Notes under the pieces: generated by a model | Databases searched by the model: none | Told to the model about the DNA's origin: nothing | The model's input: the letters and a program-made list of their open reading frames with translations, nothing else | Made by a program: the position numbers and the translations under genes | Assembly (NCBI RefSeq): GCF_014650755.1 | Contig: NZ_BMVO01000006.1 | Location: 186,001 to 250,000, forward strand | Direction: 5' to 3' | DNA length: 64,000 nucleotides | Source: Streptomyces chryseus | Lineage (GTDB): Bacteria; Actinomycetota; Actinomycetes; Streptomycetales; Streptomycetaceae | Part shown: in pieces, positions 54,268 through 63,339 of the stretch | Numbering within the stretch: position 1 is the first letter of the stretch | How the letters are laid out: every line of letters begins with the position of its first letter

Positions 54268-56673
54268 ATGGCACAGGGCACGGTCCAGGTGACGCACACC
54301 GGCACATCGCGGTGGCGGCGCCGCACAGGCGAATACGCCTCCCTCGCCGCGGCTCTGGAGGCCGCGGGCGACGGCGACGTGCTCACCGTCGCCCCTGGTA
54401 CCTACCGGGAGAACCTCGTCGTCGAGCACGCCGTGACCCTGCGCGGCCCCGAGGGGACGGTCGGCTCGGTACGGATCGCCCCGGTGGACGGGGTGGCCCT
54501 GACCGTGCGCGCCTCCGCCGTGATCCAGGACCTCCACGTCGAGGGACAGGACACCGCGTCGCCCGCGCTGCTCGTCGAGGACGGCACCCCCGAACTCGTC
54601 GACCTGCGCGTCGTGACGCGCTCCGCCGTCGGCATCGAGGTGCGTGGCGCCGCCCGGCCGACCGTGCGCCGCTGCACGGTCGACAACCCGGCGGGGGTCG
54701 GCATCGGCGTCATAGAGGGCGCGGGCGGTGTGTTCGAGGAGTGCGAGGTGGTCGCGGCCGGGCAGTCGGGCATCTCGGTGCGCGGCGGCGCGCACCCCCG
54801 GCTGGACCGCTGCCGGGTCCACCACACCTCGGGCGCGGGCCTCTCCGTGACCGGTGAGGGCAGCGGCCTGGAAGCCGTGGGGTGCGAGGTGTACGAGGTC
54901 AAGGGCACCGGCGTACAGGTCGCCGCCCGCGCCTCGGCCCACCTCACCGACTGCACGGTGCACCGCACCTCGGCCGACGGCGTCACGCTCGACACCGACG
55001 CCGTACTGACGCTGTCCGACTGCGACATCCACGACATTCCCGAGAACGCCATCGACCTGCGCTCGCGCGCGGTCCTCACGCTGACGCGTTCCACGGTGCG
55101 CCGCTTCGGCCGCAACGGGCTGTCCGTCTGGGACCCCGGCACGCGCGTGGACGCCAACCAGTGCGAGATCCACGACAGTACGGGCGACTATCCCGCGGTG
55201 TGGATCAGCGACGGCGCGACCGCCGTGCTGGAGGGCTGCCGGGTACACGACGTACCGGACGCGCTGTTCGTCCTCGACCGGGGTTCGCGTGTGGACGTGG
55301 TGGACAGCGACCTGTCCCAGGTGCGCAACACGGCGGTGTCCGTGAGCGACGGCGCGACCGCGCAGCTGGACGACTGCCGGATCCGTGAGGCGTCGACCGG
55401 TGCGTGGTTCCGCGACCACGGCAGCGGGGGCACGCTCTCCGGCTGCACCATCGACGGGGCGCAGACGGGCGTCATCGTCACCAAGGGCGCCGACCCGCGC
55501 ATGGAGCGCTGCACGGTCACCTCGCCGGCGGAGGCGGGCTTCTACGTCTCCGCGGAGGGCCGCGGCACCTTCCACGGCTGCCGGGTGACGGGGAGCAGCG
55601 GTTACGGCTTCCACGTGATCGACGGCTGCCGTACGACGCTGACCCGCTGCCGCACCGAGCGTTGTGCGCGCGGCGGTTACGAGTTCGCCGAGGACGGGCC
55701 GCTCGTCGAGGACTGCACCAGTGACGAGAGCGGCGTCCGCGCGACCGTCCCGGAGGCCACCGCCGTGCTGACGGCCACGCAGACCACCGGGCTGCTCGGC
55801 GCGGTCCCCGGACAGCGGGCGGCGGAGCCCGTGGCCGCCCCTGTGCCGGACGCGGAGCCCGCCCAGACGTCGGCGGCCGTGCTGGGCGAACTGGACGCCC
55901 TGGTGGGCCTGGAGAGCGTCAAGCGGGAGGTGCGCGCGCTCACCGACATGATCGAGATCGGCCGCCGCCGCCAGGAGGCCGGCCTGAAGGCCGCCTCGGT
56001 CCGCCGGCACCTGGTGTTCACCGGCTCCCCCGGCACCGGCAAGACGACGGTGGCGCGCCTGTACGGCGAGATCCTCGCCTCGCTGGCGGTGCTGGAGCGC
56101 GGTCATCTCGTCGAGGTGTCCCGGGTGGACCTGGTCGGCGAGCACATCGGCTCCACGGCCATCCGCACGCAGGAGGCCTTCGACCGGGCGCGCGGCGGTG
56201 TGCTGTTCATCGACGAGGCGTACGCCCTGTCCCCGGAGGACTCGGGCCGCGACTTCGGCAAGGAGGCCATCGACACCCTGGTGAAGCTCATGGAGGACCA
56301 CCGGGACGCGGTCGTCGTCATCGTCGCCGGCTACACGGCGGAGATGCAGCGCTTCCTGAACGTCAATCCCGGTGTCGCCTCGCGCTTCTCGCGCACGATC
56401 ACCTTCTCCGACTACGCCCCGGAGGAACTGCTGCGCATCGTCGAGCAGCAGGCCGAGGAGCACGAGTACCGGCTGGGTACGGGAACGGCCGAAGCGCTTG
56501 TCAAGTACTTCACCGCGCTGCCCAAGGGGCCCGCGTTCGGCAACGGCCGTACCGCGCGGCAGACCTTCGAGTCGATGGTGGAACGGCACGCGGGCCGGGT
56601 CGCCCAGCTCACCGAGATGAACACGGACGACCTGACCCTCCTCTACCCCGAGGACCTGCCGGAACTTCCCTGA
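54268..56673 (+). CDS. Parallel beta-helix/CbxX-type AAA+ ATPase fusion
   Basis: The protein has 801 residues. Residues about 20-490 are a right-handed parallel beta-helix made of repeats of about 22-24 residues (APGTYRENLVVEHAVTLRG, then turns such as VEVRGAARPTVRRCTV and VSDGATAQLDDCRIREA). A disordered Ala/Pro linker covers about 495-535. The rest is a CbxX/CfqX-type AAA+ ATPase with Walker A GSPGTGKTTVARLYG (about 585), Walker B GVLFIDEAYAL (about 645), and VIVAGYTAEMQRFL, with an Arg in GVASRFSRTITF. The same ATPase type occurs in EccA of type VII secretion, where TPRs replace the beta-helix. ATG 54268 is used. It overlaps the convergent membrane hydrolase by 31 bp. Confidence 0.92.
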   Translation: MAQGTVQVTHTGTSRWRRRTGEYASLAAALEAAGDGDVLTVAPGTYRENLVVEHAVTLRGPEGTVGSVRIAPVDGVALTVRASAVIQDLHVEGQDTASPALLVEDGTPELVDLRVVTRSAVGIEVRGAARPTVRRCTVDNPAGVGIGVIEGAGGVFEECEVVAAGQSGISVRGGAHPRLDRCRVHHTSGAGLSVTGEGSGLEAVGCEVYEVKGTGVQVAARASAHLTDCTVHRTSADGVTLDTDAVLTLSDCDIHDIPENAIDLRSRAVLTLTRSTVRRFGRNGLSVWDPGTRVDANQCEIHDSTGDYPAVWISDGATAVLEGCRVHDVPDALFVLDRGSRVDVVDSDLSQVRNTAVSVSDGATAQLDDCRIREASTGAWFRDHGSGGTLSGCTIDGAQTGVIVTKGADPRMERCTVTSPAEAGFYVSAEGRGTFHGCRVTGSSGYGFHVIDGCRTTLTRCRTERCARGGYEFAEDGPLVEDCTSDESGVRATVPEATAVLTATQTTGLLGAVPGQRAAEPVAAPVPDAEPAQTSAAVLGELDALVGLESVKREVRALTDMIEIGRRRQEAGLKAASVRRHLVFTGSPGTGKTTVARLYGEILASLAVLERGHLVEVSRVDLVGEHIGSTAIRTQEAFDRARGGVLFIDEAYALSPEDSGRDFGKEAIDTLVKLMEDHRDAVVVIVAGYTAEMQRFLNVNPGVASRFSRTITFSDYAPEELLRIVEQQAEEHEYRLGTGTAEALVKYFTALPKGPAFGNGRTARQTFESMVERHAGRVAQLTEMNTDDLTLLYPEDLPELP

Positions 56674-59018
56674 CCGAGTGGGATGTCGGGCCGCTGCCTG
56701 GGCACCGCGCACGGCGGCAGCCGGCCCAGCAGCGCGGTCCTCTCCCGGTCGAACGCGGGATCGGCCTGGTAGTCGGAATGACCGAGCACGGGAGCGGGCA
56801 GCGGCTGTTCCCTGGTGCGTCCGTAGGCGAGCGGGTCCATGAGCGCTTCCGTGTCCACACCGGGCGCCTGGTCGCCCTTCACGCGCACCGGTCCGCCGAT
56901 GGGATCGGTACGACGCCACAGGTTGCGCCAGCAGTGCACCTCGTCGCTGAGGGCTTCCAGACAGGCGGTTCCGAAGAACGCCGGGAACCAGCGCCCGTAC
57001 AGCCGCTCCAGGGGCGACCCGTGGGTGAGCAGGGCGACCCGCCGCCTGGCGCGCGGCGGCAGCTGCCAGACGGACGCGGCGGCCAGGACACTGCCCTGCG
57101 AGTGCCCGGAGATGACGAGCCGTCCGCCGGTGCGGTCGGTCCAGCCGGCCATCCGCCAGGTCAGGTCGGGCACCGCGCGCTCCGCGTAACAGGGCGGCGC
57201 GAAGGGGTGGGAGGCGCGCGGCCAGAACGTGCCGACGTCCCACAGGATGCCGATGGTGCGGCGGGCCGCGGGGTCGCGGTAGGCCCGCCGGCCCCAGGTG
57301 ACGAACAGTATGAATCCGACGCCGATCAGCCACGAGCCGAGCGCCTGCGCGGCCTGCGCCGCCGACGCGACGAAGTCGGCGGTGCCCGCGGCGGCCCGGC
57401 CCGGCACCTTTCCGGTCACCCACGCCCCCACGAGCGCGGCGGCGCCGAGCACCAGGGTGGCGGCCGAGGTGACGCCGAGGATCGCCGGGGCGCGGTCGGT
57501 GAGCGCGGCCATCGCACGGACGCGGGCGATACGGCGGGTGCGGACCACGTCGGGATCGGCGTCCGGGTACTCCGCCTCGATGTCGCCGGCCATGGCACGC
57601 CGGGCGCGCCAGGTGCCCACGGCGAAGAAGGCGCCCAGCGCCAGCAGGACGACGAGCAGCGGCGGGATCACGGAGGCCTGCCAGGTGAGCAGCACCGGGG
57701 GCCCCGCGATGACGCCGCCGGGCTCTCCCGGCGTACCCGCTCCGTCGAGCCAGTCCGCGACCCGCTGGGCGACGCCGCCGGTCATGACCCCGCCCAGCGC
57801 GCAGGCGAGCATGGCGGTGGCGGGACCACCGAGTCCGCGCATCGCCGTACGGGCGTCGGGCACGCGCCGGTACATGGCCAGCGCGACGACGCCGAGCGCG
57901 ACGACCAGGCCGCCCTGGGCGAGGGCGACGATGCCGAAGGCACGGTCGCCCGGCAGCCGGCCCGCGGAGACCCACCCGGGGCGTGACCATGCGGCGTACA
58001 GCACCGTCAGCGCCAGCAGGACCAGCGCGGAGCCGGGCAGCAGGGCGGTGACGGCCTTGTCCAGCGTGACGTCGAGGCGGCTCTCGCTGCGGCCCCTGCG
58101 GCACACCACCCACACCACCAGGACGGCCCCGGCGAGCAGCGCCAGTTCCAGCAGCCAGCCGATCGCTTCCAGCAGGGGCCCCGCGGCGCGGCGGTCGTGG
58201 CCTGCCGCCGCTCCGGCGAGGGCGGCGGCGACGGTGAGGAACCCGGCGGCGGTGTGGGCGGCGCGCAGCCGGGCGACGAGGCGGCGGCCGTACCAGAAGC
58301 CCGGCATGCCGAGGGCGGGGCGGGCGGTCGGCTCGTCGGGGTCCGGCTCCGCGCCGGCGGGCAGGGGGCGCTGGGACTCGTACGCGCTCCAGGTGCGGTG
58401 GGACAGGTACCAGAGCAGGCCGGTCACCGCGGCGGGCACGAGCGCGGCCACGGCGAGGCGACGGCCCGGCTCGGACCACCAGCCGCCCCGATCGGTGGAC
58501 AGGAAACCCAGCCACGACTTGTCGCCGGAGCAGCGGGGTGAGCCCGCGCACTGCCAGGCGGTGAGGTCCAGCGCGACCTCGCAGGCGGCGGCGATCAGCA
58601 GCACGGTGAGGCTCAGCGCGAGGAGCCGCACCAGCACGCCGTACATGCGCACGGTCCTGGTGAGGCCGCGGGTGGTGGGCTGCATCCAGTGGGCGAGGTT
58701 GGCGACCATGAAGGGCAGCAGGAGCAGCCACAGGGCGCGGGCGCCGTTGCCGGAGGTGAGGTTGCACCAGACGTACGCCTCGGGGACCGGCCGGTCGCGG
58801 GCCTCGTCCCCGGCCGGCACCTGTCCGCCGGGGCCCGTGGTGCGGTCCGCTTCGACGTCCTCGGCGCGGCGGTACACGGCTGCGGTCTCGTCGCCGGTGA
58901 TGCGGACCGTACGCGGGTCACCGAGCATCTCCTGGGGTGTGGTGCCGCCGACCCCGTGGACCAGCAGTTCGAGCGCGGGGCCGCCGTCGTCGTCGCGAGG
59001 CGGTGTGACACGGGGCAC
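56643..59018 (-). CDS. Membrane-embedded alpha/beta hydrolase with inserted polytopic domain
   Basis: This 791-residue protein has an alpha/beta hydrolase split by a membrane domain. The N-terminal part (about 15-30) has LELLVHGVGGTTPQEML, a first strand with an oxyanion-type HGVGG. About 95-580 holds roughly ten or more hydrophobic helices. The C-terminal part has VISGHSQGSVLAAASVW (Ser near 640), ALLTHGSPLERLYGRWF and a late HSDY. GHSQGS is the nucleophile elbow of serine hydrolases. It likely acts on a lipid or ester at the membrane. GC-rich codons and normal frame argue for a real gene. The stop lies within the AAA+ gene. Confidence 0.8.
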   Translation of the reverse strand: MPRVTPPRDDDGGPALELLVHGVGGTTPQEMLGDPRTVRITGDETAAVYRRAEDVEADRTTGPGGQVPAGDEARDRPVPEAYVWCNLTSGNGARALWLLLLPFMVANLAHWMQPTTRGLTRTVRMYGVLVRLLALSLTVLLIAAACEVALDLTAWQCAGSPRCSGDKSWLGFLSTDRGGWWSEPGRRLAVAALVPAAVTGLLWYLSHRTWSAYESQRPLPAGAEPDPDEPTARPALGMPGFWYGRRLVARLRAAHTAAGFLTVAAALAGAAAGHDRRAAGPLLEAIGWLLELALLAGAVLVVWVVCRRGRSESRLDVTLDKAVTALLPGSALVLLALTVLYAAWSRPGWVSAGRLPGDRAFGIVALAQGGLVVALGVVALAMYRRVPDARTAMRGLGGPATAMLACALGGVMTGGVAQRVADWLDGAGTPGEPGGVIAGPPVLLTWQASVIPPLLVVLLALGAFFAVGTWRARRAMAGDIEAEYPDADPDVVRTRRIARVRAMAALTDRAPAILGVTSAATLVLGAAALVGAWVTGKVPGRAAAGTADFVASAAQAAQALGSWLIGVGFILFVTWGRRAYRDPAARRTIGILWDVGTFWPRASHPFAPPCYAERAVPDLTWRMAGWTDRTGGRLVISGHSQGSVLAAASVWQLPPRARRRVALLTHGSPLERLYGRWFPAFFGTACLEALSDEVHCWRNLWRRTDPIGGPVRVKGDQAPGVDTEALMDPLAYGRTREQPLPAPVLGHSDYQADPAFDRERTALLGRLPPCAVPRQRPDIPLGQGSSGRSSG

Positions 59019-59216
59019 TTCTGTGGCTCGCTCTCGTGGTGGGAGGATCGTCTTCCGCGCACGGCGCGGCCGCTCAAGGATCCCGGATCATGGACGGCCG
59101 TGGCACGGCTCTCGCCGAATCTCACGGAATCTCCCCGAGGTCCGGCCGCAGGGCACGCGTGCGAGGATGAGCCACCCCTCATGCCTGTACCCCGAAACGA
59201 AGGGACCGGACCGCCC

Positions 59217-60107
59217 GTGACCGACAGTCAGAACCTGCTCGCGGAGCAGCGTCGTGCCTTGATCCTCGACGAGGTCAGGCGACGCGGCGGTGTCCGGGTC
59301 CAAGAGCTGACCAGGAAGCTCAACGTCTCCGACATGACGGTCCGACGGGACCTCGACGCGCTGGCGCGCCAGGGCGTCGTGGAGAAGGTGCACGGCGGCG
59401 CGGTTCCGGTGGTCGAGGCGAGTACGCACGAGCCCGGCTTCGAGGCGAAGTCGGGTCTCGAACTGAGCGCCAAGGAGGACATCGCGCGGGCGGCGGCGGC
59501 GATGACGGTGCCCGGCAGCGCGATCGCGCTGTCCGGCGGTACGACGACGTACGCGCTCGCCCAGCACCTGCTGGAGGTGCCGGACCTGACGGTGGTGACC
59601 AACTCGGTGCGGGTCGCCGACGTGTTCCACACCGCGCAGCGCGCGGGCGGCGGGAAGGGGCCGCGTCCCGGTGCGGCCACGGTGGTGCTCACCGGCGGCG
59701 TGCGGACGCCGTCGGACTCGCTGGTGGGTCCGGTCGCCGACCAGGCGATCCGTTCGCTCCACTTCGACGTGCTGTTCCTCGGGGTGCACGGGATCTCGGT
59801 CGAGGCGGGGCTCTCGACCCCGAACCTGGCGGAGGCGGAGACCAACCGGCGTCTGGTGCGGTCGGCGCGGCGGGTCGTCGTGGTCGCGGACCACACCAAG
59901 TGGGGCACGGTGGGGCTGAGTTCGTTCGCGACGCTCGAAGAGGTCGACACCCTGGTGACGGACCGGGGGCTGTCCGCCGGGGCCCGTGAGGAGATGGCCG
60001 AGCACCTGCCGGGGCTCGTGGTGGCCGGCGAATCCGGGGCCGTCGGGGCCCCGGACGGTGCGGCCGGGGACAGCGGTCCGCCGGGCAGCGGTCCGGCAGA
60101 CAACTGA
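59217..60107 (+). CDS. DeoR-family transcriptional regulator
   Basis: This 296-residue regulator has an N-terminal DeoR helix-turn-helix (RALILDEVRRRGGVRVQELT, KLNVSDMTVRRDLDAL). Its sugar-phosphate-sensing domain has AIALSGGTTTYALAQHL, LTVVTNSVRVADVF, VVLTGGV, GVHGISVEAGLSTPNLAEAE, and RVVVVADHTKWGTVGLSSF. It probably represses a sugar catabolic or transport operon; no such operon is adjacent. GTG 59217 fits the family N-terminus and has AAGGGA upstream; ATG 59181 is an alternative. Confidence 0.92.
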   Translation: MTDSQNLLAEQRRALILDEVRRRGGVRVQELTRKLNVSDMTVRRDLDALARQGVVEKVHGGAVPVVEASTHEPGFEAKSGLELSAKEDIARAAAAMTVPGSAIALSGGTTTYALAQHLLEVPDLTVVTNSVRVADVFHTAQRAGGGKGPRPGAATVVLTGGVRTPSDSLVGPVADQAIRSLHFDVLFLGVHGISVEAGLSTPNLAEAETNRRLVRSARRVVVVADHTKWGTVGLSSFATLEEVDTLVTDRGLSAGAREEMAEHLPGLVVAGESGAVGAPDGAAGDSGPPGSGPADN

Positions 60108-60197
60108 CGGCCCGCCAGTTACCGTGTGCGGGCTTGGCCGGCGAGGGCCCCCCGGGCCGTCGCGCCACCGCCCGAAACCGCTGGGGGTACAGGTCCC

Positions 60198-60677
60198 ATG
60201 GCACGCCGACTCCGCCCTGTCGCACTCGACTTCGTCGAGACCGCTCCGACGCGCCTGGTCTTCACGGCCGAGGTGGTCGCACCTCCGCAGGCCGTCTACC
60301 GGGCGCTCGCCGAGGACGTCACCGGCTGGCCCGCCTGGTTCGGCGCGGTGACGATGTGCCGGCCCACCGCGGGCGGAGCGGGGCGCGACGTACGCCTCAA
60401 GGGCGGCGTCCGCTTCCAGGAGACGGTCCTGGCCGCGGAGCCCGCCGAGCGGTACGCGTACCGCGTCGACGTGACCAACGCCCCCGGCGTGCGCGCCCTG
60501 GTGGAGGAGTGGCGGCTCACCCCGGCCGGTACCGGCACCCGGGTGCGCTGGACGTTCGCGGCGGCGGGCCCGGCGCCCTTCGGGACGGCGCTGCGCCTGG
60601 TCCGGCCCGGTCTGGGGCGGGCCTTCCGCGACGCGGTCCGCACCCTCGACCGGCGGCTTGCTTCCGCGGACACCTAG
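60198..60677 (+). CDS. SRPBCC/polyketide cyclase-like protein
   Basis: This 159-residue protein of the SRPBCC (START-like) fold has VFTAEVVAPPQAVYRALAED, VTGWPAWFGAVTMCRPT, VRFQETVLAAEPAERYAYRV, and a C-terminal helix LVRPGLGRAFRDAVRTLD. It probably binds a small hydrophobic ligand, and the family includes polyketide cyclases and ligand carriers. ATG 60198 is used. It is 90 bp downstream of the DeoR gene on the same strand and convergent with the Cds1-like gene across a repeat-rich spacer. Confidence 0.85.
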   Translation: MARRLRPVALDFVETAPTRLVFTAEVVAPPQAVYRALAEDVTGWPAWFGAVTMCRPTAGGAGRDVRLKGGVRFQETVLAAEPAERYAYRVDVTNAPGVRALVEEWRLTPAGTGTRVRWTFAAAGPAPFGTALRLVRPGLGRAFRDAVRTLDRRLASADT

Positions 60678-60686
60678 GCATCCGCT

Positions 60687-60760
60687 CCGTCGGGAACGGC
60701 GTCCGCCGCGTCGGCAACCGACCCGTCGGGAACGGCGGCCACGCTGTCGGCAGCCACCCC
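60687..60760. repeat. 18-bp degenerate tandem repeat
   Basis: CCGTCGGGAACGGCG occurs at 60687-60701 and again at 60723-60737, 36 bp apart. Between and after them are related units beginning at 60705 (CCGCGTCGGCAACCGACC) and 60741 (CGCTGTCGGCAGCCACC), giving an 18-bp period with two alternating unit types. The array fills the spacer between convergent genes. The GGGAACG core is shared with the arrays at 41277 and 47644. Confidence 0.6.
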
Positions 60761-60804
60761 GCCGACAGCCGTACGCACCTGCCGGCGGGGCGTCGGCCGC
60801 GCTC

Positions 60805-61941
60805 TCAGCAGGGCCACTCCCCCGTCGCCAGGAACTGGTCGATCGCGGCGCTGTACGGGGCGATGTCCAGGCCCTGTTCGGCGAGCCAGGCGTCGGAGTA
60901 GTACTTGTCGAGGTAGCGGTCGCCGGGGTCGCAGAGCAGCGTGACGACGCTGCCCTTGCGCCCCTCCGCGACCATCTCCGCGATGATCTTCAGCGCGCTC
61001 CACAGTCCGGTTCCGGTGGAGCCGCCCGCCTTGCGGCCGATGGCCCGGTCCAGCGCCCGCACGGCCGCCACGCTCGCCGCGTCGGGGACCTTCATCATCC
61101 GGTCGATGGCACCGGGTACGAAGCTCGGCTCCATGCGGGGCCTGCCGATGCCCTCGATGCGTGATCCGCAGTCGCTCGTCGCGCCCGCGTCGCCCCGGGT
61201 CCAGCCGTCGAAGAAACAGGAGTTCTCCGGGTCGGGTACGCAGATGCGCGTGTCGTGCTGCATGTAATGGACGTAGCGCGCGATGGTCGCGGAGGTGCCG
61301 CCCGTCCCGGCGGTGGCGACGATCCAGGCCGGTTCCGGGTACCGCTCCAGCCTGAGTTGCTGGTAGACGGACTCGGCGATGTTGTTGTTGCCGCGCCAGT
61401 CGGTGGCGCGTTCCGCATAGGTGAACTGGTCCATGTAGTGGCCGCCGGTCCTGGCCGCGAGGGCGGCCGACTCCTCGTACATCTTCCGGGAGTCGTCGAC
61501 GAAGTGGCACTGTCCGCCGTGGAACTGGATGAGCCGGATCTTCTCGGGGCTGGTGGTGCGCGGCATCACCGCGATGAACGGGACGCCGATCAGCTTCGCG
61601 AAGTACGCCTCCGAGACGGCGGTCGAGCCGCTGGACGCCTCGATGACGGGCTTGCCGGGCCTGATCCAGCCGTTGCACAGGCCGTACAGGAAGAGGGAGC
61701 GGGCGAGCCGGTGCTTGAGGCTGCCGGTCGGGTGGGTCGACTCGTCCTTGAGGTACAGGTCGATCTCCCACGCGTCCGGCAACGGGAAGCGCAGCAGGTG
61801 CGTGTCCGCGGAACGGTTGGCGTCCGCCTGGACCTTGCGGACGGCCTCTTTCAGCCAGGCCCGGTACTCCGGATCGCTGCGGTCCACGTCGATCGTCGCC
61901 GTGGCTTCGCTGCCGGTACGTTCCTGGTCAGTGGTGCTCAT
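60805..61941 (-). CDS. PLP-dependent cysteine synthase/desulfhydrase (Cds1-like)
   Basis: This 378-residue fold-type II PLP enzyme has the Lys-containing motif [17 protein letters not shown], the substrate loop [20 protein letters not shown], and the Gly-rich phosphate cup [17 protein letters not shown]. It most resembles mycobacterial Cds1 (Rv3684-like), an L-cysteine desulfhydrase that releases H2S. ATG 61941 has GAGGAG eight bases upstream, so the longer frame to 62013 is not used. The C-terminus has [19 protein letters not shown], typical for this group. It lies divergent to the small gene at 62270. Confidence 0.88.
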   Translation of the reverse strand: MSTTDQERTGSEATATIDVDRSDPEYRAWLKEAVRKVQADANRSADTHLLRFPLPDAWEIDLYLKDESTHPTGSLKHRLARSLFLYGLCNGWIRPGKPVIEASSGSTAVSEAYFAKLIGVPFIAVMPRTTSPEKIRLIQFHGGQCHFVDDSRKMYEESAALAARTGGHYMDQFTYAERATDWRGNNNIAESVYQQLRLERYPEPAWIVATAGTGGTSATIARYVHYMQHDTRICVPDPENSCFFDGWTRGDAGATSDCGSRIEGIGRPRMEPSFVPGAIDRMMKVPDAASVAAVRALDRAIGRKAGGSTGTGLWSALKIIAEMVAEGRKGSVVTLLCDPGDRYLDKYYSDAWLAEQGLDIAPYSAAIDQFLATGEWPC

Positions 61942-62167
61942 GCGGGCCACTCCTCGTCGTAGCGCTCCCGGGGCAGCTGGTTCTGCCCGGAAACTCCGGT
62001 CCCCAACTGCCACTCTAAGCCTCTCACCTGCACAAACGCTGACTTTGGGCAGCCATAGGGATCGCTTGTGGGGCGCGGTGGTACGGACCTGGACGCGACC
62101 ACGTACCCCACCGTCCGGTCATCGAGGTGCTCTGGTGCGCGGGCCCGGGCTTGTGCAGACTGCGCAC

Positions 62168-62269
62168 GAAGGCATCCGCGCGAAAGGGACATCCGCGCGA
62201 AGCGGCATGCGGCGCGCGGAAGGGGACGTCCTCGCGAAGGGCACACGTGCGTGAAGGGGGCGAAGTGGA
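62168..62269 (+). repeat. Degenerate 17-bp GAAGGG repeat in a 5' leader
   Basis: Six units begin with GAA at 62168, 62182, 62199, 62219, 62236 and 62253, with lengths 14, 17, 20, 17, 17 and 17. The consensus is GAAGGGCACATCCGCGC, for example GAAAGGGACATCCGCGC (62182) and GAAGGGCACACGTGCGT (62236). The last unit, GAAGGGGGCGAAGTGGA, ends exactly at the ATG (62270) and provides its ribosome site. The array occupies the right third of the 328-bp divergent region from the Cds1 gene. The rest of that region (61942-62167) shows no gene; the Cds1 promoter is presumably there. Confidence 0.65.
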
Positions 62270-62614
62270 ATGGCGGAGCCCGAGTTCAGCGCCACGGGCG
62301 TACGGATAGGGCGCTGGCCCCGTTCGTTGACCAGGGCCGGCCAGGTGCTCGTCAAGGACGGCAGGCTGGTCCTGCTGACGAGCAACGGGCTGGAGATCGA
62401 CAGCGCGCCGCTGGGCTCCGTGACCGCGGCCCGGCCGTGGTTCGCCGGGGAGGACAGCACCGTGGCGACGGTCAACGGCACCCGGTACCGGCTCACCATG
62501 GCGCAGCGCGGTCAGGCCAAGGACGCTGAGGAGCTGGCCGGGCGGTTCCTCGAGACGGTCCGCGCGGCGCAGGACGCGTGCGGCCTTCGGGGCGTACAGG
62601 ACGCGCGGGACTGA
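62270..62614 (+). CDS. Conserved hypothetical protein (114 aa)
   Basis: ATG 62270 is preceded directly by the last GAAGGG repeat unit. The 114-residue product has a beta-rich first part (FSATGVRIGRWPRSLTRAG, VLVKDGRLVLLTSNGLEID, SVTAARPWFAGEDSTVATV, NGTRYRLTM) and a C-terminal helix (AKDAEELAGRFLETVRAAQD). The pattern suggests a small PH-like domain, but this is only visual. No signal or membrane segment is present. It is followed by the RsbW-like ATPase gene 166 bp downstream. Confidence 0.7.
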   Translation: MAEPEFSATGVRIGRWPRSLTRAGQVLVKDGRLVLLTSNGLEIDSAPLGSVTAARPWFAGEDSTVATVNGTRYRLTMAQRGQAKDAEELAGRFLETVRAAQDACGLRGVQDARD

Positions 62615-62780
62615 TGCGGCGCGAGTTGCGCGGCCGCACCACCTGGGTGACCCTGGTCTCACATCACTCAGGGTGCAACGGCGGTGACGCTGCGAACCAG
62701 CCCCGCCGGACCAAACAGCAGACAGCAACTGCTGGATCCGTTCTTCGTCTTCTTCCGGACCTATTCGGGGAGTCGCAGCC

Positions 62781-63311
62781 GTGATCAGCGAGCCAAGCAG
62801 GCACTGCACGGTGGAGCTCCAGGCCCTGCCGTCGCGGATCGGTCAGGTCCGCAGAATCATCTCGGCCCAACTGCGCTACTGGCATTTGGATCCCTTGATA
62901 GACCCGGCGGCGCTCGGCGTCACCGAATTGCTGACCAACGTCCACCGGCACGCAGAGCCGGACAAGATGTGCACCGTGGAGATCGAGCTGCTGCTCGACC
63001 GCCTGACGGTGTCCGTCCACGACCACGATCCGCGCCTGCCCACCGTTCGTGCGGCCGGCGCGTCCGAGACGAGCGGGCGCGGTCTCGCTCTCATCGAGGC
63101 GGTCAGCGAGAGCTGGGGCGTACGCCCGCAGGGCGACGCCGGGAAGGTCGTGTGGTTCACGCTTCCCACGCCGGCTCCCGCGGTGACACTGCCGCCGTAC
63201 CCCGTGTACGGAGCGACGACCGACGGACCGTTCGCGCACGACGGGACCGGTCACGAGGTCATCCCGGCGACGCACGTTCCCGCCGCCGTCCGGTCCGCCG
63301 TAGCTGGCTGA
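62781..63311 (+). CDS. RsbW-like ATP-binding regulatory protein
   Basis: This 176-residue HATPase_c_2 domain protein has IGQVRRIISAQLRYWHLDPL, the N-box ALGVTELLTNVHRHAEPDK, VHDHDPRLPTVR (an Asp in the G1-like position), and the lid GRGLALIEAVSESWGVRP. Such proteins phosphorylate or bind anti-sigma antagonists in the RsbW/SpoIIAB style. The C-terminal 40 residues are Pro-rich. GTG 62781 has GGGGAG eight bases upstream. A partner STAS gene is not adjacent. A hairpin and 17-bp repeat array follow the gene. Confidence 0.9.
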   Translation: MISEPSRHCTVELQALPSRIGQVRRIISAQLRYWHLDPLIDPAALGVTELLTNVHRHAEPDKMCTVEIELLLDRLTVSVHDHDPRLPTVRAAGASETSGRGLALIEAVSESWGVRPQGDAGKVVWFTLPTPAPAVTLPPYPVYGATTDGPFAHDGTGHEVIPATHVPAAVRSAVAG

Positions 63312-63339
63312 CCGGACGCCGGTCTTCCGCCACCAGGGG

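Noticed and set aside
53272..58767. Minus-strand open frame of 1831 codons
   Set aside because: It is antisense to the MOSC, Rv1733c-like and beta-helix/AAA+ genes and in a shadow frame of the membrane hydrolase; composition is that of a high-GC artefact.
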